Source: Chitinophagaceae bacterium (GTDB taxonomy: Bacteria > Bacteroidota > Bacteroidia > Chitinophagales > Chitinophagaceae). From it: a stretch of DNA of 64,000 bases. The notes beneath the pieces are model-generated. The model was given only the letters and a program-made list of their open reading frames with translations. It was not told the DNA's origin and made no database searches. The position numbers and the translations under genes are program-made. Where the stretch lies: the NCBI GenBank assembly GCA_016706055.1, contig JADJKL010000003.1, positions 409,570 through 473,569 of the forward strand, written 5' to 3'. The stretch's first letter is position 1; each line of letters begins with the position of its first letter. Positions 54,729 to 63,990 of this stretch are shown here, one piece after another.

Positions 54729-56360
54729 CTACTTAAGTTGATATACTTTCTCGCCACCCAAAAAAGTCTTCAGCACTTTTACATCCAATATTTTTTCAGG
54801 AGCTACTTTCATCAGGTCTGCATCTAGTATTACAAAGTCAGCAAACTTTTCTTTTTCCAAACTTCCTTTTTCATTTTCTTCAAAGTTGGATTTAGCTGCC
54901 CAGATAGTCATTCCTTTTAATGTTTCTTCACGGCTTAATGCATTTTCCATCTGGTAACCATTCTCCGGCCATCCTTTTGCATCTTTACGTACAACTGCAG
55001 CATAAAATGTTTTAAAGGTTGAAATGTCTTCTACCGGAAAATCGGTGCCAAGTGGCAACCAACCGTTTTCGTTTAGTAATTGTTTATAAGCATAAGCTCC
55101 GGTTATTCTTACACTGCCAACTCTGTCGCCAGCCCAATACATATCTGATGTGGCATGTGTAGGTTGCACAGAAGGTATTATTGAGTTTGCTCCGAATAAA
55201 TTAAAGTCATAGCGGTTTATAATTTGTGCATGTTCAATTCTCCAGCGGCGGTCATTTTTCCCTTTCAGGTATCGGGCATAAATATTCAGCATCGTTCTGT
55301 TACCACTATCGCCGATTGCATGAGTACACATCTGCCAGCCTTTATCATAAATCCAATTAGCTACAGAATCAAAATGTGCAGGATTGCTTAATAGAAAACC
55401 ATAGTGACCTGGTTTATCGGCATAAGGTTCTAGCAGGCAAGCACCTCTCGATCCCAATGCACCATCACCATACACTTTAAAGCTTCTTACATTTAGCTTA
55501 TCCGTTTTTATCATTCCTGTTTTGGTAGCATAATCATAATTCTTTTTTTCATCACTAAGCATTACATATAATCTCATTTTCAATTCACCTGCTTCCTGTA
55601 ATTTTTTTATGCTTTCCACTGTTTCAAATCCAAGTCCGCAATCATCAATCGTTGTCAGTCCCATGGCGAAGCAATTTGCTTGTGCTTCCAACAATCCTTT
55701 TTTTAACTGATCATCAGTTGATGAAGGTATTTTTGCTCCCACCAAACCAATAGCATTATCAATTAAAATACCAGTTAATGTTCCTTCCATTTCTTCTATT
55801 TCACCGCCTGTTAAGTTATCACCAGGTTTTATGCCTGCCAAGTCTAAAGCAGCTTTGTTTGCGATTGCCGCATGGCCATCTACTCTTCTAAGCAATACGG
55901 GTCTGTCAGGAAACAATTCATTTAGTTTGTCGTTAGTTGGAAACGCTTTTACATCCCAATCATTCTGATCCCAGCCACGACCTGTAATCCAACCATCAGG
56001 GTTTTCTGTAGCAAACTGTTTTACTTTTTCTATTGCTTCGTCCCAGCTATTGGTGCCAACAAGATTTACTGTTCGTAAACTCATTCCATAACCAACAAAA
56101 TGTGCATGAGCATCTATGAAGCCGGGGTAAATAAATTTGCCAGCTGCATCTATTTTTTCTTTTGCGCTATATGTTTCCTCCAGGTCAGCCATTTTGCCAG
56201 TTGCAATTATTTTCCCATCTTTTACCACCATTGCTTCAGCAGTTGAAAAGGATGAATCAACAGTATAAATTGTAGCATTGTAAACAAGCAGATCTGCTTT
56301 TTCTTTTGCGTTACAAGAAAATAATAGAATTGTAATAATTGCAATTAGAGATTTCTTCAT
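54729..56360 (-). CDS. Amidohydrolase family (YtcJ-like) lipoprotein
   Basis: 543 residues with lipobox LFSC (13-16). The family start is seen in LLVYNATIYTVDSSFSTAEAMVVKDGKI, the metal-binding FIDAHAHF (HxH) near residue 85, and LGTDFPVED near the C-terminal catalytic Asp. The YtcJ-like group (amidohydro_3) acts on N-acyl or imide substrates. It lies 16 bp downstream of the amidase gene once that gene's frameshift is corrected, so both belong to one unit. Confidence 0.88.
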   Translation of the reverse strand: MKKSLIAIITILLFSCNAKEKADLLVYNATIYTVDSSFSTAEAMVVKDGKIIATGKMADLEETYSAKEKIDAAGKFIYPGFIDAHAHFVGYGMSLRTVNLVGTNSWDEAIEKVKQFATENPDGWITGRGWDQNDWDVKAFPTNDKLNELFPDRPVLLRRVDGHAAIANKAALDLAGIKPGDNLTGGEIEEMEGTLTGILIDNAIGLVGAKIPSSTDDQLKKGLLEAQANCFAMGLTTIDDCGLGFETVESIKKLQEAGELKMRLYVMLSDEKKNYDYATKTGMIKTDKLNVRSFKVYGDGALGSRGACLLEPYADKPGHYGFLLSNPAHFDSVANWIYDKGWQMCTHAIGDSGNRTMLNIYARYLKGKNDRRWRIEHAQIINRYDFNLFGANSIIPSVQPTHATSDMYWAGDRVGSVRITGAYAYKQLLNENGWLPLGTDFPVEDISTFKTFYAAVVRKDAKGWPENGYQMENALSREETLKGMTIWAAKSNFEENEKGSLEKEKFADFVILDADLMKVAPEKILDVKVLKTFLGGEKVYQLK

Positions 56361-56376
56361 TATAAGAGTTTAAAAA

Positions 56377-58027
56377 TTAATTACTAAATAAAGCAGGATG
56401 TTTTTTATTATGATCTGTTTTATCCTGAAATGCTTTAGCTGCTGCTAAGATAGTGGCTTTCATCATATAAATTGCCAACCAAAGTAATGCTTGTTGGTGT
56501 GCCATCTTTATTAAATCCTATTGGCATGCAAACCACAGGATTGCCAGTAAGATTTGTCATCGCTAATTGCCTGCCTGCAAAGCTCGGAACGATGACAATA
56601 TCATAATTTTTCATAAAATCGTTAAAGCCTTTGCATAATTGAGAACGGTATCGATTGGCATTGATATATTCAACCGCAGGTATTGTCCTCGCCGCACGGA
56701 AGGAGTTTGGCCAGAAAGCTTTATCCTGTCTTTCAATCAGGTCATCCCTGTTCGTTCTTGTCAGCTCATCAAAAGCTGCAGCACTTTCTGCATTTAGAAT
56801 TAAACTAATATAATTAACAGGATATAAACTGGTATCAGGAAATACAACCGGTTTTAATTTTGCACCTAATGATTTATACACTTCCAGCACTTTCCATTCG
56901 TCAGCTTCTTTTGGTAATCGTTTAAAATAATTTTCAGCATAAGCGATTCGTATTTTTGACCAGTCAGTTTTTCCGCTGTAATTAAAAGCATGTTTTATAG
57001 CAGATGGATCATTGCCATCAGTGCCATTAATGGCAGCATAAACAATAGCGGCATCTTCTGCACTTCTGCAAATTGGTCCAACTTTATCCAAACTCCAACA
57101 TAATACCATCGCACCGTAGCGGCTAACGGTGCCGAACGTAGGCCGCAAGCCAGTTGCACCACACCTTGTAGAAGGAGAAACAATTGAGCCTAACGTTTCT
57201 GTTCCAATAGCGAAAGGTAATAACCCGGCTGTTACGGAAGCAGCAGATCCAGCTGATGAACCGCTTGAGCCTTGTAATAAGTTCCATGGATTTTTTGTTT
57301 CGCCACCAAACCATTTATTGTTATAAGCCAAAGCACCTAGCGAAAGTTTAGCACAAAGTACCGCTCCATTATTTTTTAATTCTGTATAAACATAAGAATC
57401 AACATCAAGTACCTGATCCATGTATGGTGTAGTGCCCCAAGTAGTTTTATATCCCTTTACGGCAAACAGATCTTTAAGCCCATAAGGAATACCATGTAAT
57501 GGTCCACGATAAATACCAGCTTTTAATTCATCATCAGCTTTTTTTGCCTGCTTCATCGCCAATTCTTCGGTAAGAGTGATAACACATTCTAATGTGTCGT
57601 CCCATTTTTTTAACCTAGCAATAAAAAATTTTGTCAGCTCCACAGAACTTATTTTTTTATTCATGATAAGCGAAGCCAATTGTGGGATTGAATAAAAAGC
57701 CAGTTCATTTTTATTAGCAGGAAGTTCTGTTTTCAATGGTACATCCCAGTAGATTTTGTATTGTTTTTTTGGAATTTTCATTCCTGCAGGTGCAGGATTA
57801 AATGCAAAAGGAAATTGAATGTCGTTTGTTGGCAATGTGCGATGCATTGCTTTATACAATTGAAAATTGCCGTTGATGCTTCCTATCATCGAGTCTGCTT
57901 CTGCATCCGTAAAGTCGAGGTCTAAAAGATTAACTGATTGTTGAATCAGTTTTATACTATCAGCTTTTGTTTGTGCTTGAAGAGAAATTAAAATGCCTGT
58001 TAGAAGGAATGTTAGCAGAAGTTTCAT
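56377..58027 (-). pseudogene. Amidase signature enzyme with frameshift near the C-terminus
   Basis: The main frame (58027 to 56435) encodes 530 residues with a signal peptide ending LQAQ (18). It has the amidase signature: GLKDLFAVKG with Lys185, the GSSGSSAGSAAS loop, and GTETLGSIVSP with the nucleophile Ser281. It stops after SHYLSSS. One surplus base near 56455-56456 hides the true end: in the next frame TILAAAKAFQDKTDHNKKHPALFSN runs to the TAA at 56377-56379. All catalytic residues precede the lesion, so the short form could still be active. Confidence 0.82.
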
Positions 58028-58090
58028 ATGCTGAAATTTATAGTCACTGAAATTAAGGAAATTCTTTACCTTATGCTAAAATCAATAAGT

Positions 58091-59125
58091 ATGAGAAGTC
58101 TTTTTTTTGTAATAATCGGTTCACTGCTATTGTTTTCATGTAAACAGTCTGCCAAAAATAAATCAGGTAGCAATATATCTGTTGCGGAATATTTTAATTA
58201 TGGTGATACCGGAGTTCAATCGGCCGGAGTAAGAATGATTCCAATAAAAACACGGGTTGGAGAATTTAAAGTATGGACGAAACGCTTTGGGAACAATCCA
58301 AAAATTAAAATTTTATTACTTCACGGCGGACCGGCATCCACACATGAATACATGGAATGTTTTGAAACTTTTTTTCAAAGAGAAGGGTTTGAGTTTTATG
58401 AATACGATCAGTTGGGCTCTTATTATAGCGACCAGCCTACCGATAGCAGCCTCTGGGCTATTCCACGTTTTGTAGATGAAGTAGAGCAGGTACGTCAGGC
58501 GATTGGTGCTGATAGTTCCAACTTTTATGTGCTAGGTAATTCTTGGGGCGGAATTTTGGCAATGGAATATGCACTAAAATATCAGCAGCATTTAAAAGGT
58601 TTGCTGGTAGCAAATATGGTTGCCAGTGCACCTGAATATGGAAAATATTCAGAGGAAGTACTTGCAAAACAAATGGATCCTAACGTATTGACTGAAGTAA
58701 GAGCTATTGAAGCAAAAAAGGATTTCGATAATCCAAGATATATGGAATTGCTCTTACCAAATTTTTATAAGAAACATTTGTGTCGTTTAGATGTGTGGCC
58801 TAATGCATTGGAGCGGGACATGAAACATACTAACGCAACTATATACACTATGATGCAAGGGCCAAGTGAATTTGGTATTAGTGGTCGTCTGGCAAAATGG
58901 GATATAAAAAACCGCTTAAAAGAAATTTATGTACCTACTTTGATGGTGGGTGCAAAACATGATACGATGGATCCGAAAGCGATGGAAGAACAAAGTACAA
59001 TGGTGCAGAAGGGCCGCTATCTCTATTGTCCGGATGGAAGCCATCTTGCAATGTGGGACGATCAGGAGGTATTTATGACCGGAGTAATAAAGTTTATCAA
59101 AGATGTGGATGAAGGAAAGTTTTGA
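58091..59125 (+). CDS. Proline iminopeptidase-like alpha/beta hydrolase lipoprotein
   Basis: The ATG at 58091 (MRSLFFVIIG, lipobox LFSC) gives a standard signal; earlier ATGs at 58028 and 58073 are less likely. 345 residues. Family signs: LLLHGGPASTHEYMECF, GNSWGGILAMEYALKY with the nucleophile Ser, the acid in KHDTMD, and the His in DGSHLAMWDD. The family releases N-terminal proline from peptides or hydrolyses small esters. It diverges from the amidase gene with a 63 bp spacer. Anchoring in the envelope is inferred. Confidence 0.88.
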   Translation: MRSLFFVIIGSLLLFSCKQSAKNKSGSNISVAEYFNYGDTGVQSAGVRMIPIKTRVGEFKVWTKRFGNNPKIKILLLHGGPASTHEYMECFETFFQREGFEFYEYDQLGSYYSDQPTDSSLWAIPRFVDEVEQVRQAIGADSSNFYVLGNSWGGILAMEYALKYQQHLKGLLVANMVASAPEYGKYSEEVLAKQMDPNVLTEVRAIEAKKDFDNPRYMELLLPNFYKKHLCRLDVWPNALERDMKHTNATIYTMMQGPSEFGISGRLAKWDIKNRLKEIYVPTLMVGAKHDTMDPKAMEEQSTMVQKGRYLYCPDGSHLAMWDDQEVFMTGVIKFIKDVDEGKF

Positions 59126-59165
59126 AAATAATTTATCTTACACCCTTTAACCTAATACCAACAAT

Positions 59166-59579
59166 ATGAAATTTTTAAAAGTAATAACTGGATTTGTTTT
59201 AGTAACAGCCATGTTAACTGCTTGCGGAAGTGATGACAAAAAGGAAACTGAGAATAAAGAACCAGCAAAAGAAGAAACTGTAACTGTAGACAATGGATCT
59301 GCTTCCAAACTAGAAGGTGCTTGGGAAATTATGCGGGCAGAAGGGATGGCAGTAAAAAGTAATTTAGGTACAGTCTATACATTCAAAGGCGATAATCTTA
59401 CAATGGGAAAAAGTGGATTTGATAATCCGGGAAAAACAGAGATTACAGATTCTACCTTTAGTTTTCAAGCAGAAGGTAATGAATATAAGTTTATATATAA
59501 TTACCACTTTAACAGTGATACATTGGTGGCAGAAATGCAGAATAGTAATGGGCAGATTTTACACATGGTAAAAAACTGA
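59166..59579 (+). CDS. Lipocalin-like lipoprotein, unknown function
   Basis: 137 residues with lipobox LTAC (about 17-20), then a Lys/Glu-rich linker and a domain beginning SKLEGAWEIMRAEG that resembles small lipocalin-like proteins (G-x-W motif and antiparallel strands). It lies 40 bp downstream of the iminopeptidase-like gene on the same strand, so it may be co-transcribed. No activity can be assigned. Confidence 0.6.
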   Translation: MKFLKVITGFVLVTAMLTACGSDDKKETENKEPAKEETVTVDNGSASKLEGAWEIMRAEGMAVKSNLGTVYTFKGDNLTMGKSGFDNPGKTEITDSTFSFQAEGNEYKFIYNYHFNSDTLVAEMQNSNGQILHMVKN

Positions 59580-59622
59580 TTTGTTTGAAAAATAAATTTA
59601 AAGCCCTGTAAAACGTAGTGCT

Positions 59623-60077
59623 TTAGTTTGTCAATTCTTTTTCGAAACAAACACTATTTTCTACATTTTCATATTGTCCGTAATTGGGAACAATCTTGTA
59701 ACGATTCTTTTTATACAGTTCAATAGCTTCTGGTTGTTTTTTCCCTGTTTCTAACACACATTTTTTATACCCTAATTCCTTGCACCAGTTTTCTAGTTCT
59801 TTAAAACGATGGAAGCAATGCCTTTTCCACGATGATGTGGCGGCACATACATCCTTTTTACTTCCATTGTTTCTGGTGAATATTCTTTTACTGCACCGCA
59901 ACCAATAGCTTGATCGCCATCATATGCCACTACAGTATGTTGAATCATATCAGTTTTATTGAACTGATGATAAAAGTCATGTTCTTCTCCATCTCGAGTT
60001 TTCAAATCGGCATCTAATTCTTTTACCAACGTTTGAAAATCATTGTTAACGGAGTTTGTTCTTTTTGTGGTGATCAT
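59623..60077 (-). pseudogene. GNAT N-acetyltransferase with a frameshift
   Basis: From 60077 the first frame covers the N-terminal half up to MYVPPHHRGKGIASIVLK (acetyl-CoA motif RGKG). The frame then reads a stop after KN. A single A lost near 59806 (TTTTAAAAGAAC read as TTTTAAAGAAC) would restore it: the second frame gives KELENWCKELGYKKCVLETGKKQPEAIELYKK and ends VCFEKELTN at 59623. Whole length about 152 residues. Substrate unknown. Confidence 0.8.
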
Positions 60078-60128
60078 AATAACAAAGTGTATTAATGATA
60101 ATCTAATATTTACTGTATTCTGTTTTTA

Positions 60129-60644
60129 CTAATATGCTAAGTACATCCGGTGGTTGGGATTGGTATGTGTAGGGGAAACCCTGAAATCGTAACTGCCAAT
60201 AATACTAAAGCCAGCCTTTTTATAAAAATTCACTGCTCTTTCATTCTCTATCCATGTGTAAAGCCACATACCTGACTGGTTGTTATTTTTAGATAGCTCA
60301 ATATTAAAATTGAGTAATGCAAGACCAAGCTTCATGTTATAGAATTTTTGCAGCACATAAATTCTATCCAGTTTGGTGATGTTGGTAGCTGCAACGGCCG
60401 GAGCAGCACTGTTCAAAATTATTTTTGAATAGCCAGCCGGTTTGTTGTTATAATAAATAAAGTGATAAATATTCTTTTGTTCATTCAACTCTTGCTCACA
60501 TGCTGCGAGACTATAGTTTGTATTCATATAAGCCTCCACATCTTCTTTTGAGGCGCAATGGCCATGCGATTCAATAAATGTTTGACTGCCGAGTTCGGCT
60601 AATAATGCAACATCAGTTGGAGTGGCTTTGCGGATTGTAATCAT
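60129..60644 (-). CDS. GNAT family N-acetyltransferase
   Basis: 171 residues. The acetyl-CoA fold is shown by ITKLDRIYVLQKFYNMKLGLALL (motif A, here with KLG rather than GxGxA), and by WIENERAVNFYKKAGFSIIGSYDFR at the C-terminus. The GNAT motif is somewhat weak. It lies on the same strand as the frameshifted GNAT at 59.6-60.1 kb, 50 bp upstream of it, which hints at a recent duplication or a local pair. Confidence 0.85.
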   Translation of the reverse strand: MITIRKATPTDVALLAELGSQTFIESHGHCASKEDVEAYMNTNYSLAACEQELNEQKNIYHFIYYNNKPAGYSKIILNSAAPAVAATNITKLDRIYVLQKFYNMKLGLALLNFNIELSKNNNQSGMWLYTWIENERAVNFYKKAGFSIIGSYDFRVSPTHTNPNHRMYLAY

Positions 60645-60704
60645 TTAATTTATGAATTGGCAGAAGAAAACACTAATCACCAGCAAAGTGAGAATCGTTT
60701 AATT

Positions 60705-61328
60705 CTACAATGTAATTTTCGGAATCAGAAAAGTGGCAACTGCATTTGTCAAAACTGATCTGGTCTTTTTTAGCGCATTTAAAAAACTATCACTCTCACT
60801 GCCATAACTTCTTTCACTTACACCAAACAGCATGACGTATTTCTTTCCGGTTTTATCAACTCCTGATTTATAACGATAAACATTTCTTTCAAGAATATTT
60901 ATTTTACCATCGGATGCATTTTCACTTATTAAGAAATCTAGCATATACTCCCCATTTTTTTGAAATGTTTCATAGTTCACCACCGGATTTGTTTCTTTAA
61001 GAATTTTAAGTTCAGCAATTTTAGCATTTACAAGGTCAGCAGGTTTTGAGTCACCAGCAAGCACTTCGAGCAGGATTATTTTTTTAAAGCTGTTGGCAGT
61101 ATTGCCAGCCGGTAAATATTCCTGCTTATAGTAAGCAGCAGATGGATGCGATGACCATGATAATTTGTAGGTGGATTTGTTGAAAACAATTGGTCCCGGT
61201 ACTTTTAAATAATCTGTAGCTGGTTTATTTGTCTGACTCAATGAAATGATTGAAAATAGAATTCCGATTATTAGGGTCACAGTTCTTAAAGTTGCGATCA
61301 AAGAGAGCTTATTAATTTTTATATTCAT
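60705..61328 (-). CDS. Exported protein, unknown function
   Basis: 207 residues with a signal peptide of about 31 residues ending ISLSQ. The mature part starts KPATDYLKVPGPIVFNKSTYKLSWSSHPS, then contains LLEVLAGDSKPADLVNAKIAELK, and ends VATFLIPKITL. Repeated short strands and few Cys suggest a beta-rich periplasmic protein. No family recognised. Confidence 0.6.
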   Translation of the reverse strand: MNIKINKLSLIATLRTVTLIIGILFSIISLSQTNKPATDYLKVPGPIVFNKSTYKLSWSSHPSAAYYKQEYLPAGNTANSFKKIILLEVLAGDSKPADLVNAKIAELKILKETNPVVNYETFQKNGEYMLDFLISENASDGKINILERNVYRYKSGVDKTGKKYVMLFGVSERSYGSESDSFLNALKKTRSVLTNAVATFLIPKITL

Positions 61329-61438
61329 TGCAAGAATTTGAGTTAAAGATAAAGAATGTGTGGTTGGTGGGAGAAAATACCCACTACGTCGTATTGTTTT
61401 TTGAAGAACACCTTTCGAGGTGAAATGATATTTTCTCT

Positions 61439-61663
61439 TTAGTCAAAATAGAAATCATTCTCAAAGTTACTTCGTTTGAATATTTTCTTTTCTTGAACAG
61501 ATTCGAAAAAAGTTTTTATCAATTTAATGTGTTCGGAATAGCCCTTAATTTGGTTAAGTAATGTTTCATAATCAGGTTGCCGGAATTCCGGCGATAAGAA
61601 ATAACGCATCATATACATCGAAGTATAGCTATTATGTGCAAACGTTTTTTTTGTAAGATGCAT
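61439..61663 (-). CDS. Small hypothetical protein
   Basis: 74 residues, no signal peptide. The sequence is rich in Phe, Tyr and Lys with a central helix (ETLLNQIKGYSEHIKLIKTFFESV). There is no clear RBS or family match. It could be a short true gene or part of a decayed region, as the following 650 bases show no gene. Confidence 0.35.
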   Translation of the reverse strand: MHLTKKTFAHNSYTSMYMMRYFLSPEFRQPDYETLLNQIKGYSEHIKLIKTFFESVQEKKIFKRSNFENDFYFD

Positions 61664-62440
61664 ATATCATTTCCTTGCTGCTTAGTCCTTTAAAAAATGA
61701 AAAATTAGTACTTGCTTTGATGCGGCATAGAATTGGGATAGAGAACCTATTGCCATTCGTTTTATTGCTTCAGCTACATAGGGCCAATTTCTTTGATCTC
61801 ATTCGGATCAGTTTTAAACTCTAGTTGTTTCCATAGAAACAAATCCACCAACAAACGATGAGTTGTTTAAAAACACCAGCCTCCGTGCCCGGCTAGCCGA
61901 TGAAATACGTTGAATTTGACTGATTGATTTTGCAAAGCTTATCAAAGTTTTGGCACTGCTTTGGTTATGTTTGTTTTCTTTTCCAATGAAGGAAGCGGAT
62001 GTGAAAGTGCAGTGGGCAAGTGCAAAAGAATTTGATAACCCACCGTGAGATTGAAGTTTGATTCAGTTCAAAACCGTTAAGAACCAGTGAATTTCAGTCG
62101 TAAATGGTCCAAGAAGGGTTCGGGCTGAAACCATCTTTATAAATACCTCCATGAAAGAGGAAATAATTATTGTTTCAACTTTAGAAGGTGAATGGTACCC
62201 TAAACACAACTGTGTAACATTGTTGAAAAAGACGAACATGTACGCTAGCCAAAGGTGCAATGTAACTGCGTCATATAATCAGATGACAGATTTTTCCCAC
62301 GAGCGGGGGCCGGCCCGGGCTGGTAAAGGGAAAAGCTAAAGCACTTTTTTAACTTTTAGATATGGAATTATTCAAATGAATACTGTCACGAGAGTGCGGA
62401 TAACCGGATGGGTTGGAACAGAGCTTGCCCAAGCCGTGTG
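61664..62440. other. Gene-poor stretch
   Basis: No convincing gene is seen here. Short frames, such as one near 61930-62046 with a hydrophobic start (LIKVLALLWLCLFSF), have no ATG. The part after 62290 is GC-richer and leads into the G/C block. The 5' half of carA should lie in or beyond this zone. Confidence 0.4.
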
Positions 62441-62815
62441 CCCCCCCCCCCCCTTTTCCCCACCGCCCCCCCCCCTCCCTTTTTTCGGGGGCCCCCCCCT
62501 TTTTTGGGTGGCCCGGGCCGACCCCCCCCCCCCTTTTTGTTGTCGGGGGGGCCCGCGGCCCCCGGGGGCCTTCGGGGGTTTGTTTCCCCCCCCGTTTCGG
62601 CCGCCCCCGCCCCCCGGGCGGCCCCCCTTCGGGGTTTGGGCTGGGGGGCCCCCGGGGTTGGGGGGGGGGGGGGGGGGGGGGGGCGGGGGGGGGAAGGGAG
62701 GGGGGGATTTTCCCCCACCCCAGGGGGGGGACGCCCGCCCAACCCACTTGGGGGGGGGGGGGCGGGCCCGGGGGGGGGGGCGCCCCCCCCGGGGACACCC
62801 GGGCGAAGGGCCGGC
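62441..62815. other. Poly-G/poly-C block replacing the 5' part of carA
   Basis: About 375 bases composed almost only of G and C runs with a few T runs. It opens long Pro/Gly frames on both strands that are not real genes. It stands where the N-terminal half of carA is expected. A sequencing or scaffold artefact is the likeliest explanation. Confidence 0.85.
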
Positions 62816-62823
62816 TTCTGTTG

Positions 62824-63441
62824 TTAGTACGAAAGAAGGCTTATGAAATGGGAGATGCAAAGTCTGCCATTCGCATAGCAGTGATGGATTATGGAGTGAA
62901 GCGGAATATATTGAACTGTATGGTGGAGCGGGGAGCTTTTGTAAAAGTGTTTCCTGCAAAAACATCGCTTGCTGAAGTGAAGAAATTTGAACCGCATGGT
63001 TATTTTATTTCCAACGGGCCAGGCGACCCAGCACCGATGGATTATGCTGTGAACACATTGAAAGAAATATTGAAAGAAGAAAAACCGGTGTTTGGTATTT
63101 GCCTTGGTCACCAGTTGCTGGCAAGGGCGAATGATATTCCTACTTTTAAAATGCATCATGGTCACAGAGGGCTGAATCATCCGGTGAAGAATTTAATAAC
63201 GGGCCGATCAGAAATTACTACACAGAACCACGGCTTTGGTGTAGACCCTGAAGCAATGAAAAAAGCTGACCACCTGGAAATAACTCATGTAAACCTGAAT
63301 GACAAATCTATTGAAGGGATAAGAGTGAAAGGGAAACCTGCTTTCTCTGTGCAGTATCACCCTGAAGCTACACCGGGGCCGCATGACTCAAGATATTTGT
63401 TTGATGAGTTTATTGAGTTGATAAAAGAGCAGAAGAATTAA
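62824..63441 (+). CDS. carA: Carbamoyl-phosphate synthase small subunit, C-terminal part
   Basis: Only the last about 200 residues are coded. From KAYEMGDAKSAIRIAVMDYGVK onward the text is CarA: ISNGPGDPAPMDYA, FGICLGHQLLARAN with the nucleophile Cys, HHGHRGLNHPVKN, TTQNHGFGVD and VQYHPEATPGPHDSRYLFD. This is the glutamine amidotransferase half that supplies ammonia to CarB. The N-terminal half is missing and replaced by the G/C block. The joint near 62838 is also out of frame by one base with STKE. No start codon can be given. Confidence 0.9.
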   Translation, partial: LVRKKAYEMGDAKSAIRIAVMDYGVKRNILNCMVERGAFVKVFPAKTSLAEVKKFEPHGYFISNGPGDPAPMDYAVNTLKEILKEEKPVFGICLGHQLLARANDIPTFKMHHGHRGLNHPVKNLITGRSEITTQNHGFGVDPEAMKKADHLEITHVNLNDKSIEGIRVKGKPAFSVQYHPEATPGPHDSRYLFDEFIELIKEQKN

Positions 63442-63475
63442 TTGATTGCTTCGCAATTATTTTTTGCCGGAAAGA

Positions 63476-63533
63476 CGGGAAGATGGTAAGTTTTTTTAAA
63501 TCTGAATTTTCTTCCCGACTTCTAATCTTCCCG
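63476..63533. repeat. Inverted repeat between carA and aroQ
   Basis: CGGGAAGAT (63476-63484) pairs with ATCTTCCCG (63525-63533), and TCTTCCCG at 63510-63517 is a nearer alternative arm. The loop is long. It may end carA transcription or be a short repeat element. Confidence 0.5.
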
Positions 63534-63570
63534 GCAACTACTTCTTTCTAATTTGTTTTATATTCGGGCA

Positions 63571-63990
63571 ATGAAAATCTCCATCATCAACGGACCTAAT
63601 CTAAACCTGCTCGGTAAAAGGGAAACTGATATCTACGGTAATATGCCGTTTGAAGAATACCTGGAAACGTTGAAAAAGAAATATGCCAACATAGAAGTAA
63701 GCTATTTTCAAAGTAATGTGGAAGGTGAATTGGTGAATGAATTACAACGAATCGGTTTTGAATACGATGGAATTATTTTAAATGCCGGAGCTTATACGCA
63801 TACATCTGTTGCAATAGGTGATGCGGTGGCTGCTATTAAAACACCTGTGGTGGAAGTACATATTTCCAATGTACATGCAAGAGAAGATTTTCGCAAATTT
63901 TCTTACCTGAGTGGCAAGGCTGTTGGCAGCATTTTCGGTCTTGGCTTGAAGGGTTATGAACTAGCTATGGAATATCTTGTTTCGAAATAG
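63571..63990 (+). CDS. aroQ: 3-dehydroquinate dehydratase, type II
   Basis: The ATG at 63571 (MKISIINGPNLNLLG) is the correct start; the upstream TTG only lengthens the protein. 139 residues, the usual length. Type II signs are GPNLNLLGKRE, the flexible lid with Arg and Tyr, NAGAYTHTSVAIGDA and VEVHISNVHAREDFRKFSY with the catalytic His. The enzyme makes 3-dehydroshikimate in the shikimate pathway. It follows the carA fragment on the same strand with a gap of 129 bp. Confidence 0.96.
   Translation: MKISIINGPNLNLLGKRETDIYGNMPFEEYLETLKKKYANIEVSYFQSNVEGELVNELQRIGFEYDGIILNAGAYTHTSVAIGDAVAAIKTPVVEVHISNVHAREDFRKFSYLSGKAVGSIFGLGLKGYELAMEYLVSK

Noticed and set aside
62349..62965. Long Pro/Gly-rich frames on both strands
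   Set aside because: They exist only because the G/C block has no stop codons. No start sites, no domains, and composition unlike any neighbour.
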